A stretch of DNA of 64,000 bases, taken from assembly GCA_014607495.2 (NCBI GenBank), contig CP053172.1:2680888-2744887 (forward strand), written 5' to 3'. Every line of letters starts with the position of its first letter. Position 1 is the first letter of the stretch. Under the pieces are notes generated by a model, which had not been told where the DNA came from, did no database searches, and saw only the letters and a list, made by a program, of their open reading frames with translations. A program made the position numbers and the translations under genes. The DNA is from Carposina sasakii (taxonomy: Eukaryota; Arthropoda; Insecta; Lepidoptera; Carposinidae). Shown in pieces: positions 1-11,600 of this stretch.

Positions 1-361
1 CTCACTTAAATTGTTTTTGCAATTATTTTTGATTGTGACTAATGTTACACCCGTTTTTGAGGATTTTCCCGACGTTTCCATTCATCATCATTATCACCAT
101 CATAAATCATTAATACTAAAGAAAATGGCTGTATGGGCATAAATGTACATAATAACCTCACGCCTATGGGGTACCGGGGTACGCAGAGACTACAGATCTC
201 CATTTAGTACGTTACATCCTAACATACCCCTTTCTCGTCGTCCACATTCATGAATACATCACTAACGTCCGTCATCTCGTTACTCACTCCCAGTATACAC
301 GTATAGCCTTTCCAGAGGCGTAACTACAGGGTGGCAAGTCGGCAAAATACCATGGGCCGGA

Positions 362-505
362 AGAATAACCAACTAGCAAAAGCAATGCGATAGCAAATAT
401 TGAACAAAATTCGCCGATTGCTGCTAAATTTTATATTACATCAAAGGATTTCATCGCTGTTGTAGAATTTTCTTTGTAGCATTGCTTCTGCTTCGCTTTT
501 GTAAG
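362..505 (+). repeat. Degenerate AGCAAAAGC-type MITE unit
   Basis: A decayed copy of the family seen whole at 530-716. It starts near AACTAGCAAAAGCAATGCG and ends with a reverse-complement-like TTGCTTCTGCTTCGCTTTT. The borders are approximate. Confidence 0.5.
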
Positions 506-529
506 ATACGAAGATAAATCAGACTGCCG

Positions 530-716
530 CCCCCTTATTACCTAACTAGCAAAAGCAAAGCGATAGCGAAAATTGTACAAAAATCGCTGATTGCTTGTCA
601 AAGTCGTATTACGTAAAATTAATTTCAAAGGAACTACAATTTTGTAACTTTACAACTGTAAATTTTCGCTATCGCTTTGCTTCGGCTTTGCTATTGCTCT
701 TACGTAATCAGGGGGC
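530..716 (+). repeat. AGCAAAAGC-type MITE
   Basis: A 187-bp unit opening CCCCCTTATTACCTAAC, followed by AGCAAAAGCAAAGCGATAGC. It closes with the inverted counterpart GCTATCGCTTTGCTTCGGC and TACGTAATCAGGGGGC. Further units lie at 8437-8585, 8594-8774 and 20407-20731. The inverted ends and lack of coding capacity point to a non-autonomous DNA transposon. I could not fix a target duplication. Confidence 0.65.
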
Positions 717-819
717 GGGTCTTAACAACATTGTATACAACATTTTCACAATACTTATGGAATTTTCGTAAAAAAAGATGTTGTAAAAGATGGATCACAT
801 TATATTCTGTTATTTGCAG

Positions 820-3345
820 GTGGTCTCAGGCAAAGCTCTTCACCTAATATCGCAGCAGCGGGACAACTGCGACCGCGAATTCGCTGAAATAGAGAACATT
901 CGCGAACAACTTGGTAAAACTCTACAAACGTGCCGCGAAGCGCGAAACCAGTTGCGGATCGCGTCCAAACACCTTACCGTATCCACATTTGTGATTTTAG
1001 CGAATTTCAGAAAGCGTCAAATCATACGCACGGTACTCAAGTCTTTGGAATTGTTACGTAATTTACGCAGTGTCGAAAAAGAGGTTGCGGAATTAATAAA
1101 CAAAAAAGAGTATTATGAAGCTATAGAGTTGATACAAAAAAGTAGGAAAGCTGCGGCGAATCACAAGGAGTTTACTTGCATAGCTGATTTGGCGGTGCGC
1201 TTGCAAGACACATTAGATATGACGGAGGAGAAATTAGATTCTGTACTATCAAAGATATGTTACAATTTCGATGAAAACATTTTTGGTAAACTTCGCAAGG
1301 CTTACTCGCTGCTAGGTAAAACACAGGCGGCTATGGAGCAGCTGCATATGCATTATACATCAGCTGTAAATGAGACGTCCGTAGACGCTGTCAAACCTTT
1401 TCTAGGTGAGGTGTCAATAGAAATGAAATTTCAGGAGATGTGCCAAGCGATACCGACGAACAAAGGGCCGTTGTGCTTACTCAATTTGTGTGAAAACCTG
1501 TTTCTGATAATGAAAAGCTACTATTTACTAGTCAATTGGCATTCGAAGCACGATGTAGACGATATTGTACATAATACGAGCAATGTCGCGGAAATAGAAC
1601 AGAATTTAAGTAGGGAATATATTAGGCAGAAGCTAAAAGCTGGTCTGGTCAGGATATGGCATGACGTACAAGCGAAAGTGTCGCTGTTTCTAAAAAGCTC
1701 GGGCTTAGAAGATTATCCGTTTGAGAAATTCATACAAATGTTAGGCGTATTAAGAAAACTGACACAAGTAGCTGAAGTGTTTTGCGGTGACAAATCTGAC
1801 TTACTACAAGATTTTATAAAGACCCAAAGCGTGTTATACATAAAGAATTACCACAGAGGCCGCATGGAGGAATTGAAACTCTTTCTTGAGAACGAAGGTT
1901 GGGAACAATGCCCTGTCAAATCTAGTTTCAACCTCCTTAATCTGCAAGAATTTAAGCAGTTCAAAAAGTATTTAAACCCTTTGAAATCGGATACGTCAAT
2001 GACGAATAAAACAAGCACGTTATCCGATGGAACGTCGTCGGTTCATTCAGGGGGCGATAGTGTTTACATAGCCAAATATTTCAAATATAAAAACAGCCAT
2101 ACACCCTTCGAGATTTTCCGTAACGAGAATGTAACCAACGATGACATATTTGGACTAGAACCTGAGTTAGACGCCACTGACGATTCTGATGATGAGCCCG
2201 ATGAACTGAAAAGAGATGTTATCGATGAACCAGATAAACAAGGGTATTCGTCAACCAATGATTCCGTTAGTAGCACACCCTCAAGTCCCTCGAAGTTGCT
2301 CGACAGCGTCATAGTGACAAACACCACGTTATCTGTGCTTCGAAATTGTGGACAATATTTACAGATCTGTCGATATTTACCGCAGATATCGTTGGAAGTT
2401 GTCATGTTAATGAACCAGTTATTTGATTACTATTTCTACACTGTCCATCTGTTTTTCACTGCGGATTTAGAAGTGGCATCCACGACTTTGTATTCGGCGA
2501 AACTGAATGCGGTTCTTAAAAGGATTTCGAACAACATAGATTCCATAGACAATATAAGCGAGGGTAATAACAAAACATTTGTATGTCCGGACATACCTCA
2601 ACATTTAGACTTTCAATCGGAAGAAAACCTCCACGGTCTCAGTGAGAGAATAGTTGCAATGGAAAGCGCAATATTTTTGTCGAAACAATTTGAACTTCTG
2701 CAGCCATATTTAGAATCTATTGTCGCGTCCCACCAGCGCTTGGTTTTGGAACATTTCCGGGATAACACACTGGCAGTGGTCAGCGATTTGAGAATGCCTG
2801 TGTATATGTGTTCTGCGTCCAAAGCGGTCGACGCGCGGACAGCATTAATAGCAATGTCTCAAGTCAAATGGGATGTCAAAAACGTGGCTGTGGAGCACAG
2901 TCCATACGTGGACATGATAACGCGAAGAATACAAGTTTTCGCCCAGCGATTGGAGAATGTTTTCTCAAGAGTCGCATTCAATATTGAAGTGTCCAACTCT
3001 ATATGGACTATGGTGTCTAAATTCGTTGTCCATTTACTGGTTGAAGGCTATTCGAATGCGAGCAAATGCTCTAACGGAGGCAGGGGGTTGATGCAACTGG
3101 ATTATAGGCAGTTGTTTGTCAAAATGGAGAAAATTACCTGTTTAAAACCAGTGCCGTACCAAGATTATGTGGATAGGTATGTCAAAGCGTACTATTTGCC
3201 AAGGAATGAGTTGGAAGACTTCATTAAAGTGAGAACAGAGTATTCTAATAAGCATCTGTTGGCTTTGATAACGTCGGCGTGTGAGAACAAGAGGGATAGA
3301 CAGGCGTTGACGGCCATTTTAGAGGGGAAGGAAGGGGCGGGGTGA
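820..3345 (+). CDS. VPS50: Syndetin (VPS50), C-terminal 841 codons, 5' partial
   Basis: VPS50 is the subunit that distinguishes the EARP tethering complex, with VPS51-53, from GARP; it acts in endosome recycling and dense-core vesicle cargo sorting. The exon starts in phase 0 right after the acceptor at 818-819 and runs without a stop to TGA. Recognisable family stretches are GKALHLISQQ at the start, LRKAYSLLGKTQAAMEQLHM (the VPS54_N-like region) and the C-terminal DUF2451 part (MQLDYRQLFVKMEK, then VKAYYLPRNELEDFIK). A strongly acidic Asp/Glu linker lies near exon codons 446-480. Known orthologues are about 960 residues long, so roughly 120 N-terminal residues should lie left of the window. 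It is unusual that 2.5 kb of coding sequence has no intron. The frame is intact, so I see no reason to call it a pseudogene. Confidence 0.93.
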   Translation: MVSGKALHLISQQRDNCDREFAEIENIREQLGKTLQTCREARNQLRIASKHLTVSTFVILANFRKRQIIRTVLKSLELLRNLRSVEKEVAELINKKEYYEAIELIQKSRKAAANHKEFTCIADLAVRLQDTLDMTEEKLDSVLSKICYNFDENIFGKLRKAYSLLGKTQAAMEQLHMHYTSAVNETSVDAVKPFLGEVSIEMKFQEMCQAIPTNKGPLCLLNLCENLFLIMKSYYLLVNWHSKHDVDDIVHNTSNVAEIEQNLSREYIRQKLKAGLVRIWHDVQAKVSLFLKSSGLEDYPFEKFIQMLGVLRKLTQVAEVFCGDKSDLLQDFIKTQSVLYIKNYHRGRMEELKLFLENEGWEQCPVKSSFNLLNLQEFKQFKKYLNPLKSDTSMTNKTSTLSDGTSSVHSGGDSVYIAKYFKYKNSHTPFEIFRNENVTNDDIFGLEPELDATDDSDDEPDELKRDVIDEPDKQGYSSTNDSVSSTPSSPSKLLDSVIVTNTTLSVLRNCGQYLQICRYLPQISLEVVMLMNQLFDYYFYTVHLFFTADLEVASTTLYSAKLNAVLKRISNNIDSIDNISEGNNKTFVCPDIPQHLDFQSEENLHGLSERIVAMESAIFLSKQFELLQPYLESIVASHQRLVLEHFRDNTLAVVSDLRMPVYMCSASKAVDARTALIAMSQVKWDVKNVAVEHSPYVDMITRRIQVFAQRLENVFSRVAFNIEVSNSIWTMVSKFVVHLLVEGYSNASKCSNGGRGLMQLDYRQLFVKMEKITCLKPVPYQDYVDRYVKAYYLPRNELEDFIKVRTEYSNKHLLALITSACENKRDRQALTAILEGKEGAG

Positions 3346-5679
3346 TTATGTGACGAAATTGGAGGTTTGGGCAATATGACATAGCGCTGTCGTTGAACGT
3401 ATAAAATGAAAGAAAGACGTTGAAAATGTCTGAAAAGCTGTTAAATGGACACAGCCAATCCAAAACTAAACTGAACCATTATCAAAAACGTTCCGTAGAA
3501 TGGTTAATACGTTGTCATTTTGCACGATTACCCTCCAGGCTTACGCTTCGTAAGATTATCGACTCGCAAGCAAAATCTACCGCTCACTACTTCGCAAAAC
3601 TTTAGAATTCCTGTTCCCGTTGGAATTTTGGGAAGCTTTACGTTTCAAAAGGAAGCCACGATAGGTATACACACGTATCTACTCTGTAGGCTCGGCATTG
3701 ATGAATCTGTCAGGATCAACCAATCAGGAAAAATCAGGGTCATTGGGAAACAATGTCACATTGTCTACGCGAACGCGTTATTTAGCGCGACTAAATAAAT
3801 ATCTTCGTAAATACCTTCTCTTAAAAAATATAATAACTTCCTAATAAACGTAAGTACCTAAAGTTGATATTAAGTAGTAGAAAATGCAACAAAAGTAAGT
3901 AACACAAATTAAGCTTTAAAAAATTAAGTTATAATGGAGTATGAAAATATCATAGGTATATATAAAAAAATTATATATATATTTATAGGAATTATACATA
4001 GTTTAATTTTGTCTGGTCCTTCGAGCCGGTAAAGTGATGAAATGTACTTACTTAAATTGTAAAAATTATGTAATTAATTAATGTGTTTATATTTGAAAGT
4101 GATTAATTTACGTTTTCATCTTAAAAAATATTTCACTTATTTGTGATTTAATCAGTGTTATAGTAAGAAACTGTACCTATTTTTAACCGACTTCAAAAAG
4201 AGAGGTTATCAATTCGTCTGTATGTTTTTTTTTTACCTCAGAACTCCGTCATTTATAAACCGATTTCAATTTTTTTAAATAGTTAGTCATGGTATACTTC
4301 GAGGTTGGTGCCATATTCACCACATCAGGATCTGATGATGGGATCTTGGAGAAACCGAGGGCAATCCTCGAATATTGTAGGCACATGTAGTCTGTTTTTT
4401 ACACTTTTACTGAGCGTTTTGGTCACCTACATATAAAACATAACATCTGATGATGGAATCTCTAAGGAACGTAGGGATATCATCAAATATAATAGGCACG
4501 AGTAGTCCGTTTTTAGATTTATATAGAGAATTTTGGTCAGCTACACATAATATAAAGGAAACGAGGGTCTGATGATGGAGCCGCCGAAAAACAGATAGTG
4601 GAACTTTTTAGTAACAAAATCCCCCTATGGCAGGGGAAGCCTACGTCCAGTAGTGGACTGCAATAGGCTTATGAAGATGAAGATAATTGTGTTAAGTCGT
4701 GTAATTATATAGGTATGTTGCGTTAAGCCGTGTCCGAAGTAAGATGGTTATAGAGGAAGAGGTAGACATGAGAATAACGCGATGACGGATAATAGGGATG
4801 ACTGAAAGAAGAGTACCTACATATTGCACCGACCCCAAATGATTGGGAACAGGGCGGGAAAAAGGAGTGTAATTATATGTTGCTTATATATATTGTCAGA
4901 CGTAAAGTTTCGAAGCCTAGTCATTTTTCTCTTTTGTCATGTGGCCTATTTAATCATTTGCTGGCATATAAATTTGACAACATTATGCCTTCTAAACGTC
5001 GTACACGGCTTAACGCAATATATACGTTACCTTTAGTAAAATTTTACTTTGGTAAGCTTAAGTCTTGGGAGGAAGTCGGTTTTTCGTTTAAAAAAAAAAA
5101 ATTTATAAGTAGCAAAACCCATAGACATGTATAACAATCTAAATCTCAAAATAAAAGACATTAGTGTAGGAAAAATATTTTATATTAAATTATAATTTTA
5201 TTAATGTTAAATAAATTATAATACCTTGATCTATATTGAGCTTTTATTTTTAATGAACTCCCACTTGCAATGACTTCTCTTTTAAATGACATCATCAAAA
5301 TGTTATGTAACAAATCGGCCAAGTACGAGTTGGACTAGCGTACCATACATTCGCTGCCGGCAGATTTTCTAAGAGTGCCGACATTAGGTCAACGCCTCGT
5401 GTGATGACGCAAATAAGCGTCACCGGCACCTCTAGAAAGCCTAGAAGACGCAAATATGTAGTCGCCGGCACTGAATGTACGTCGAAATAAACTACGTTTG
5501 ATTTATGGAGGGCATCTCATAAATCTTATATGAAAGCGTTAGCTCAGGCGATGAGCTAGCTACATGTCATTGATCCTTTACATCTGCGCCCGCTTTGCTA
5601 TACGTGACTGTATCTTCATCTTCTTCTTCATTATGGCTTCCCCGTTTTTGGGAACATAGCCGTGCATATGCAGGATTTC
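3346..5679. other. Intergenic, convergent 3' ends of VPS50 (+) and the nuclease gene (-)
   Basis: VPS50 3' UTR comes first. A canonical AATAAA for the plus strand lies at 3794-3799, and others follow near 5150 and 5205. For the minus-strand nuclease gene, TTTATT (AATAAA on the minus strand) at about 5245 is a candidate signal. The middle (about 4180-4680) is repeat. No further protein-coding gene is seen; the short open frames here lack family resemblance. Confidence 0.7.
4180..4680 (+). repeat. Dispersed repeat ending in an RTE-type tail
   Basis: It begins with AACCGACTTCAAAAAG, a start shared by many lepidopteran repeat copies. It ends at 4617-4680 with a decayed tail of the CCTACGTCCAGNAGTGGACT type, followed by GAAGATGAAGAT, the 3' end of RTE-related elements found elsewhere in the window. 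Confidence 0.5.
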
Positions 5680-8600
5680 CTAATAAAACAAAGCCTTAAC
5701 ATTCAACTTGGGTAAATATCGAACAACACTAACAAACTCCTCGTATTCGCAACAGAAGCTGTGAGCGCCATCTGCCCGCCATTTCAGCCAGGAGTACTTC
5801 CCGTTCTCATCACAGATGTCGCTGCAAAACTGCAGGCTCTTTTCCATGGTGCTGTTGTAGAAGGATGAGTTTATGGTCACGAACGCTACTGCTGTCTTGT
5901 TGTACGCGTCGTGGAGTAACTGGAACGAAAATGGATTGTCTATACTTCTATATCTATACTAATATTATAAAGAGGTAAACTTTGATTGTTTGTTTATTTG
6001 CAGCGAATAGGCTCCGAAACTACTGGACCGATTTCAAAAATTCTTTTTCCGTTAGAATCCTTATTGGACCTGGATAAACATAGGCTATAAGAATTTCCCG
6101 ATATTCTCACGGGAAGGCGACCAGCGGGAATTCTATATTTTTTTACGAAAACCGCTATACATGTGAAGCTGAAATCGGGCATATATGTTCATTGGGGACA
6201 GCGAGGGAGGACTAAAAACGGATTTCCCGAAATTCCCACGGGAAGGGGACAAACGAAAATTCATAATTTTTACGAAAACCGCTATACATATGAAGCTTGG
6301 ACATATATGTTCATTAGGGACTGCGAGGAAGCACTAAGAACGGATTTCCCGAAATTCTCACGGGAAGGGGACCAACGGAAATTAATTATTTTTTACAAAA
6401 ACCGCTGTACATTTAAAGCTAACATCGGACATATATGTTCATTAGGGACTGCGGGGAAGCACTAAGAACGGATTTCTCGAAATTTCCACGGGAAAAGACA
6501 AACGGGAATTCCAAATTTTTACGAAAACTGCTATTTGTATGAAGCTGAAATCGGATTAGGGACTACAAGGAAGCAGTAAGAACGGATTTCCCGATATTCC
6601 CACGGGAAGGGGACCAACGAGAATTTTTTTTTTACGAAATCGGCTACACATATGAATCTGAAATGGGGCATATATGTTCATTTGGGACTGCGGAGAAGCA
6701 CTAGGAACGGATTTCCCGAAATTCCCACGGGAAGGGGACAAACGGGAATTCATTTTTTTATGACAACCGCGATACATATGAATTTGAAATCAGACCTTTA
6801 CGTTCATTAGGGACTGCGAGGGAGCACTAAGAACGGATTTCCCGAAATTCCCACGGAAGGTGGATTACGGGAATTTAATTTTTTTACGAAGCTGAAATTG
6901 GATTAGGGACTATTGTAGTCCACTTCTGGACGTAGGCCTCCCCCAGGGCACGCCACAAGGCTACTAAGTCAAAGGGGGGTTATTGCCCATAGCACCACGC
7001 TGGGTAGGCGGATTGGTCACAGCAGTGTGATTTTCGGACTACGATGTCAACACGTGAAGCGCTCTGCTTATTTTATTTATTTATTTCTCACACACTACAC
7101 ATTACAATTCCATGCAACTTAAACTATACAAATTATAAAAACACGATCTAAATTGTAACGCAAATACACGTGCGCACAAGAAAAGTAAAAGAAGACAAAA
7201 TAATAATTTTATAAATGAGGACAAAGCTTAATTACCTATAAATATTTACCGTTGTTATTTTGAACGGATACTTAAAATCTATAATCGTGGGACAGCAACA
7301 CTGAGGATGTCCCTCAGAATTGTGATATATTGGCTCAACCTGGGAACAAATATATCAAGTTCATTGTTAACCTTCGCCAATTCGTTATATTGCTGTCCAT
7401 CTCCTGGAAACCCTTGATCGCCTTTTACAATACCCATGGGTAGTCATATGGTGGTGCTATTGGGGTTCCTTGGTCGTCTCTTACGACATGTGATGCACCT
7501 TATGTATTCCATAGCCCTGTATTAACTCTTACCTTGTAAAAATACTTCGGCACAGGTACAATTCCATTGTTATTCACATCTGTGGTTAGATACAGTGGTT
7601 GCAGTCGGCCATCTTTGTCTGGCAGTTCTAATACACCATGCGTTCCTGTGTAGACCGTCACAGGACTGCCGTGTGAGGCTATACGACGACGTAGGGCCTG
7701 AGGAAGGGTAGGGTCATCAGTGTCGTCGCAAATTCAGGGGGTCCCCGGAGATAGGTGAAGCAAATAAATAGTACGCTATTGAAACAGTTACCGTACTAAA
7801 GTACGGATTCGGACTACCAAGAATTTAGTTCAATGATCCCTGTATGTACCACTGAATTTATTTCATGTAAGAACGCATTTAATATTATACAATTGTCACT
7901 TAGCTCGTGCCTCGGAAAGCACGTTAAATCATTGGTCCTGCGCCTGATCTCTCTCCGGTCGTGTCGTGGCTTTCCGTCCCATCCCTCTCACAGGAATAGA
8001 AAGTTCATCTGTGTTTTTGCACAAACTTTTGCGCTATAATACCTATATCCTGCCTGCGCTGGCTAATGGCCGTTGAGATTGGCCGTCACGACCAAAATAC
8101 GATGGGAGGCATTATTATTTTAATAAATCTGCTCACATATGTCAACCTACCTCCTCTAGAGCGGCCCAGTCGCCAGCGTTGACCCTCATCCACTGCGGCG
8201 CTGCGTTCGCGAAGTGGAACGTCGCTCGCTGAGCGGCTGACAGGGAGAAGTCCGCGCGGGGTGCTAGATGACCTCTGTTTAGGAACTGGAAGAGATACAA
8301 CATACATTATGCTCACGGCTGTAAACGTATTGCGGCATACACACACATACCAAATTTTGTCGGTTTCACATTCTGTATTTCTATTAATTACCTACTTGAG
8401 TAGTTTTAAATACTTTATAGTTTGTTAGGTTCCCCGGCCCGCTGATTACGTAAAAGCAATAGCAAAGCTGAAGGCACGCGATCGCGATAATTGAGAGTGT
8501 GCTTGGGCGAGGTGCGGGGCGCGGGAGGACGTCGAGCGCTCGTTGCGCGCACGCACACACTGGAGATAGAGTAGGTAATAAGGGGCACACACGGCCCCTT

Positions 8601-11600
8601 ATTACCTACGTAACTAGCAAAAGCAAAGCGATAGCCAAACTTGTGCAAAAATCGATGATTAATTGTCAAATTCATATTATGTAAAATGAATTTCAAAGGA
8701 ACTTTGACATTTCAAAGCGAATATTGTACAAATTTCGCTATCGCTTTGCTTCGGCTTTTACGTAATCAGGGGCCGGATTCTATGCTTTATTTGCATTATT
8801 CTGATTTTCTGTTGATCCTGGCTTACAGTTGTTACAGTTACAATGGCGGGTATGAGTGGGCCAATCCCGGAATACATATACACCGCTGTGTTTCCGAATC
8901 GATGATGAAGTAGGTCCTAGAGTCTAGAGCAGTGGTTCCCAAAGTGATCCAGGTGGACCGCCAGGGGTCCACAGGAGACTCGGTGGGGGTCTACGTTAAT
9001 GTGAAAAAATGGAGGTTCACAATTAATTTGTATATGGTGTAGGCCTGTAGGGGGTCTACCAGAACCAGTTAACTTTTAAAAGGGGTCTATGAGTAAAAAA
9101 AGTTTGGGAACCTCTGGTCTAAAGGCTCGTTTAGGCGGGGGCAGACGAAATGGATCAAGTGACAAATTTCTAGCTCATTGCCAATGCGTTCGACTGTTAA
9201 CATGCTTCTAGGTACTTAGTTAAAATGAACAGTGCCCCGTACTCACCTGGATCTTACTAATGTACTCCTCGTCCATGCCTTCTCCTAAAACGGAGTTTAG
9301 CAATGCCTTCTGAGTCGTCGTCTTGTACAGATGTGACATCTTCACCTTACCAAAGAGATCACCTTCTGTAAAGAAAACTTTTGTACCTACCTACTTACAA
9401 ACTAACGAAAGTAATAAAATTATAGTAGGTAGGTAAGTAAGTGTAAGCAGGTGGTCATGAAAATGTCTTCTCTCGTTACCCTAAAGAGGTTGAGAAGAAG
9501 TGTCCAAATGGGGGGTCAGCGCAGATGTAACAGATCGGTGACAAATTAGTACCTCATCGCTTGAGAGAACGCCACTGAGTCCCTTATGGCGACTCTGACA
9601 ACATGCTTGGAAGGGTATGCAGCTAATGTATTCAAGTCATCCCAAATTATATTGCCCACCACTTATAGCGGTGTGGCAGCTCACTTCTAAAATGGATACT
9701 CCCTTAAAGAGGTCCTGGTTACCTGAAGATGCCTTACCGATAAAGTTAGGTCGCTTCACTCCGTTCTGTGAGAACTTGCTATACGGTGTCAGCTGATGCT
9801 TCACGTAGAGGGTCGTGAGGAAGTCGCCATCGAAGCAGAGCTCGTACAGCGGGTAGAATCTCTTGCGGATCTTGTAGCCTACCCTGGTAATGAAATCGAA
9901 ACTTTTTGCTGATAACTGTCGTCGTGAGTGAATATAGTTAAGATGCCTGGCTGATCCGGGGTTTCACTAGAATCAGCCGCATCTCCTACCGTGCATTTCG
10001 TAAGAGTCGACTAAGGAACTCTCAGGTGATGAGCTTAAACTTGTCAGTGATCATTTATATTTTCACGGGGACAATTCATCCTGACCCCGCAGTGCTAAAC
10101 GTAGTTGTAGGATTTCCCTTCATGTTCCCGAAGTTCTGCCTGGCTCCTATTTGGGAACTATTGATGGATATGTGGTTGAAATATTATAATGGTGTTCAGG
10201 TCATTTTATATCAGGACTATTCAGGACAGGACGGAGCGAGATTATCTTCCGTGTTTACGAACCCTAGCTTGCAGCATTGGAGATAATATGCAAGTGTTGC
10301 CGCCTACAGACAAGATCGAAAGGCCAGATTTTCTTCTTCTTCTTCTTCTGCAGCCTATTGCAGTCCACTGCTGGACGTAGGACAAGGCTACAGGGGGCCA
10401 CAGGGGGGTTTTGCCCATAGTCACCACGCTGGGCAGGCGGGTTGGTGACCGCAGTGTGATTTTCGGACTATGTTGTCAGTACGGGAGGCGTTGCTGCCCA
10501 CCTCCCGGAAACCCTTAATTGCCACGTACCATACCCACGGGCAGGCAGGGGTGTTACAAACTCTACTCTACCGGCACCACGCGGCAGATTTACTTATCCA
10601 AGAGATATTTAAATACCGCAAGTTATTTTCTTTCAGTCCTAGACTAGTTAAAAAAGGATCCACTAACTGGTACATCTTGTTGCGTCCAAGGCAGGTCTTA
10701 TTCAATGGCTCTGCAGAGAACCACGGCTGGGAGTTGCATTTGATGTCTTTGAAGGATCCCTTCCAGCTGCCCACGCGAAATGTGGTGTCTGACACGCAGG
10801 TCGCGACCTTTAAATGATTTCTGATTACTACTGGATATACCTGATGGGCCTGTGGTGATGCGGAACTTCTTATATAGATACTAGATAAGATAAATGAGCC
10901 TGTGTTGATGCGTGGCTTCACTAAAATACATCTGCTGCATCTCCTTCCGTGCATGTCGAAAGAGTCGACTGAGGACTTCGGGACGTTCTCTCATGCGATT
11001 ATCTGGAAATTTGTCATTGATCTTTTACATCTGCCCTGCTATGCTGTTAACCGGTCCTTCCTGATCCTGAGGCCCCATATTATGAAGACAGCAGTGTGTA
11101 CCTACCAGCGCAGCATCAGTCAATTTCGTAATAAGTAAGTAGAAAGAGAAAGCTGGCAAGACTGAGCGGGATGGTAGAGAACTGAGCGACCCTTTCCTCC
11201 TTCGAAGGGACGCAGGAACTTGAGTGAAGATAGCGCAATATGCGACAGTATCGGTTTGATTAAAGGTATTTAGTGCGTGGAATCCAAATGCATCATATAT
11301 TCAAGGTTCATACCGCATCCTGCAAGCCGACATCATTGCTGGCCAGGATCAAAGACCTTCTGTCTCCTGGACATGCCGCTCTCACCCTATCTTCAGTCTT
11401 CAGGATGATCACGCTGCTGGATGTATTTGGCATTAAGTAGTTTCCATTCTTGATGAGGACTGGAGAGGGGCTGCCAAAGTCCTCCTTGAGGGAGAGGTTG
11501 CAGTCTGGAAGTATTGAAAGGTTTGTACTAACTTCTACCACCGGATGACCAGGGAAACATCAAGGCGACACCGGTTCACAGTTGAAGTGCCGAAAACTCG

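Larger units (their letters stand above)
1..819 (+). other. VPS50 intron (3' part), with two MITE units
   Basis: This is non-coding sequence ahead of the VPS50 terminal exon. It ends in a normal acceptor (TATTTGCAG) at 811-819. A methionine codon at 790 opens the same frame, but its ten codons are intron read-through. The stretch holds two units of a small repeat family (about 362-505 and 530-716), annotated separately. Positions 50-90 resemble 30950-31010, so they are also repeat-derived. Confidence 0.75.

Noticed and set aside
790..819. Methionine start for VPS50 at 790
   Set aside because: The ten codons lie in the polypyrimidine/acceptor region of an intron. The family alignment begins after the AG at 819.
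10568..10954. A separate 128-aa gene on the minus strand
   Set aside because: Only the part 10674-10807 is conserved; it is exon 3 of the nuclease and the rest is intron read-through.
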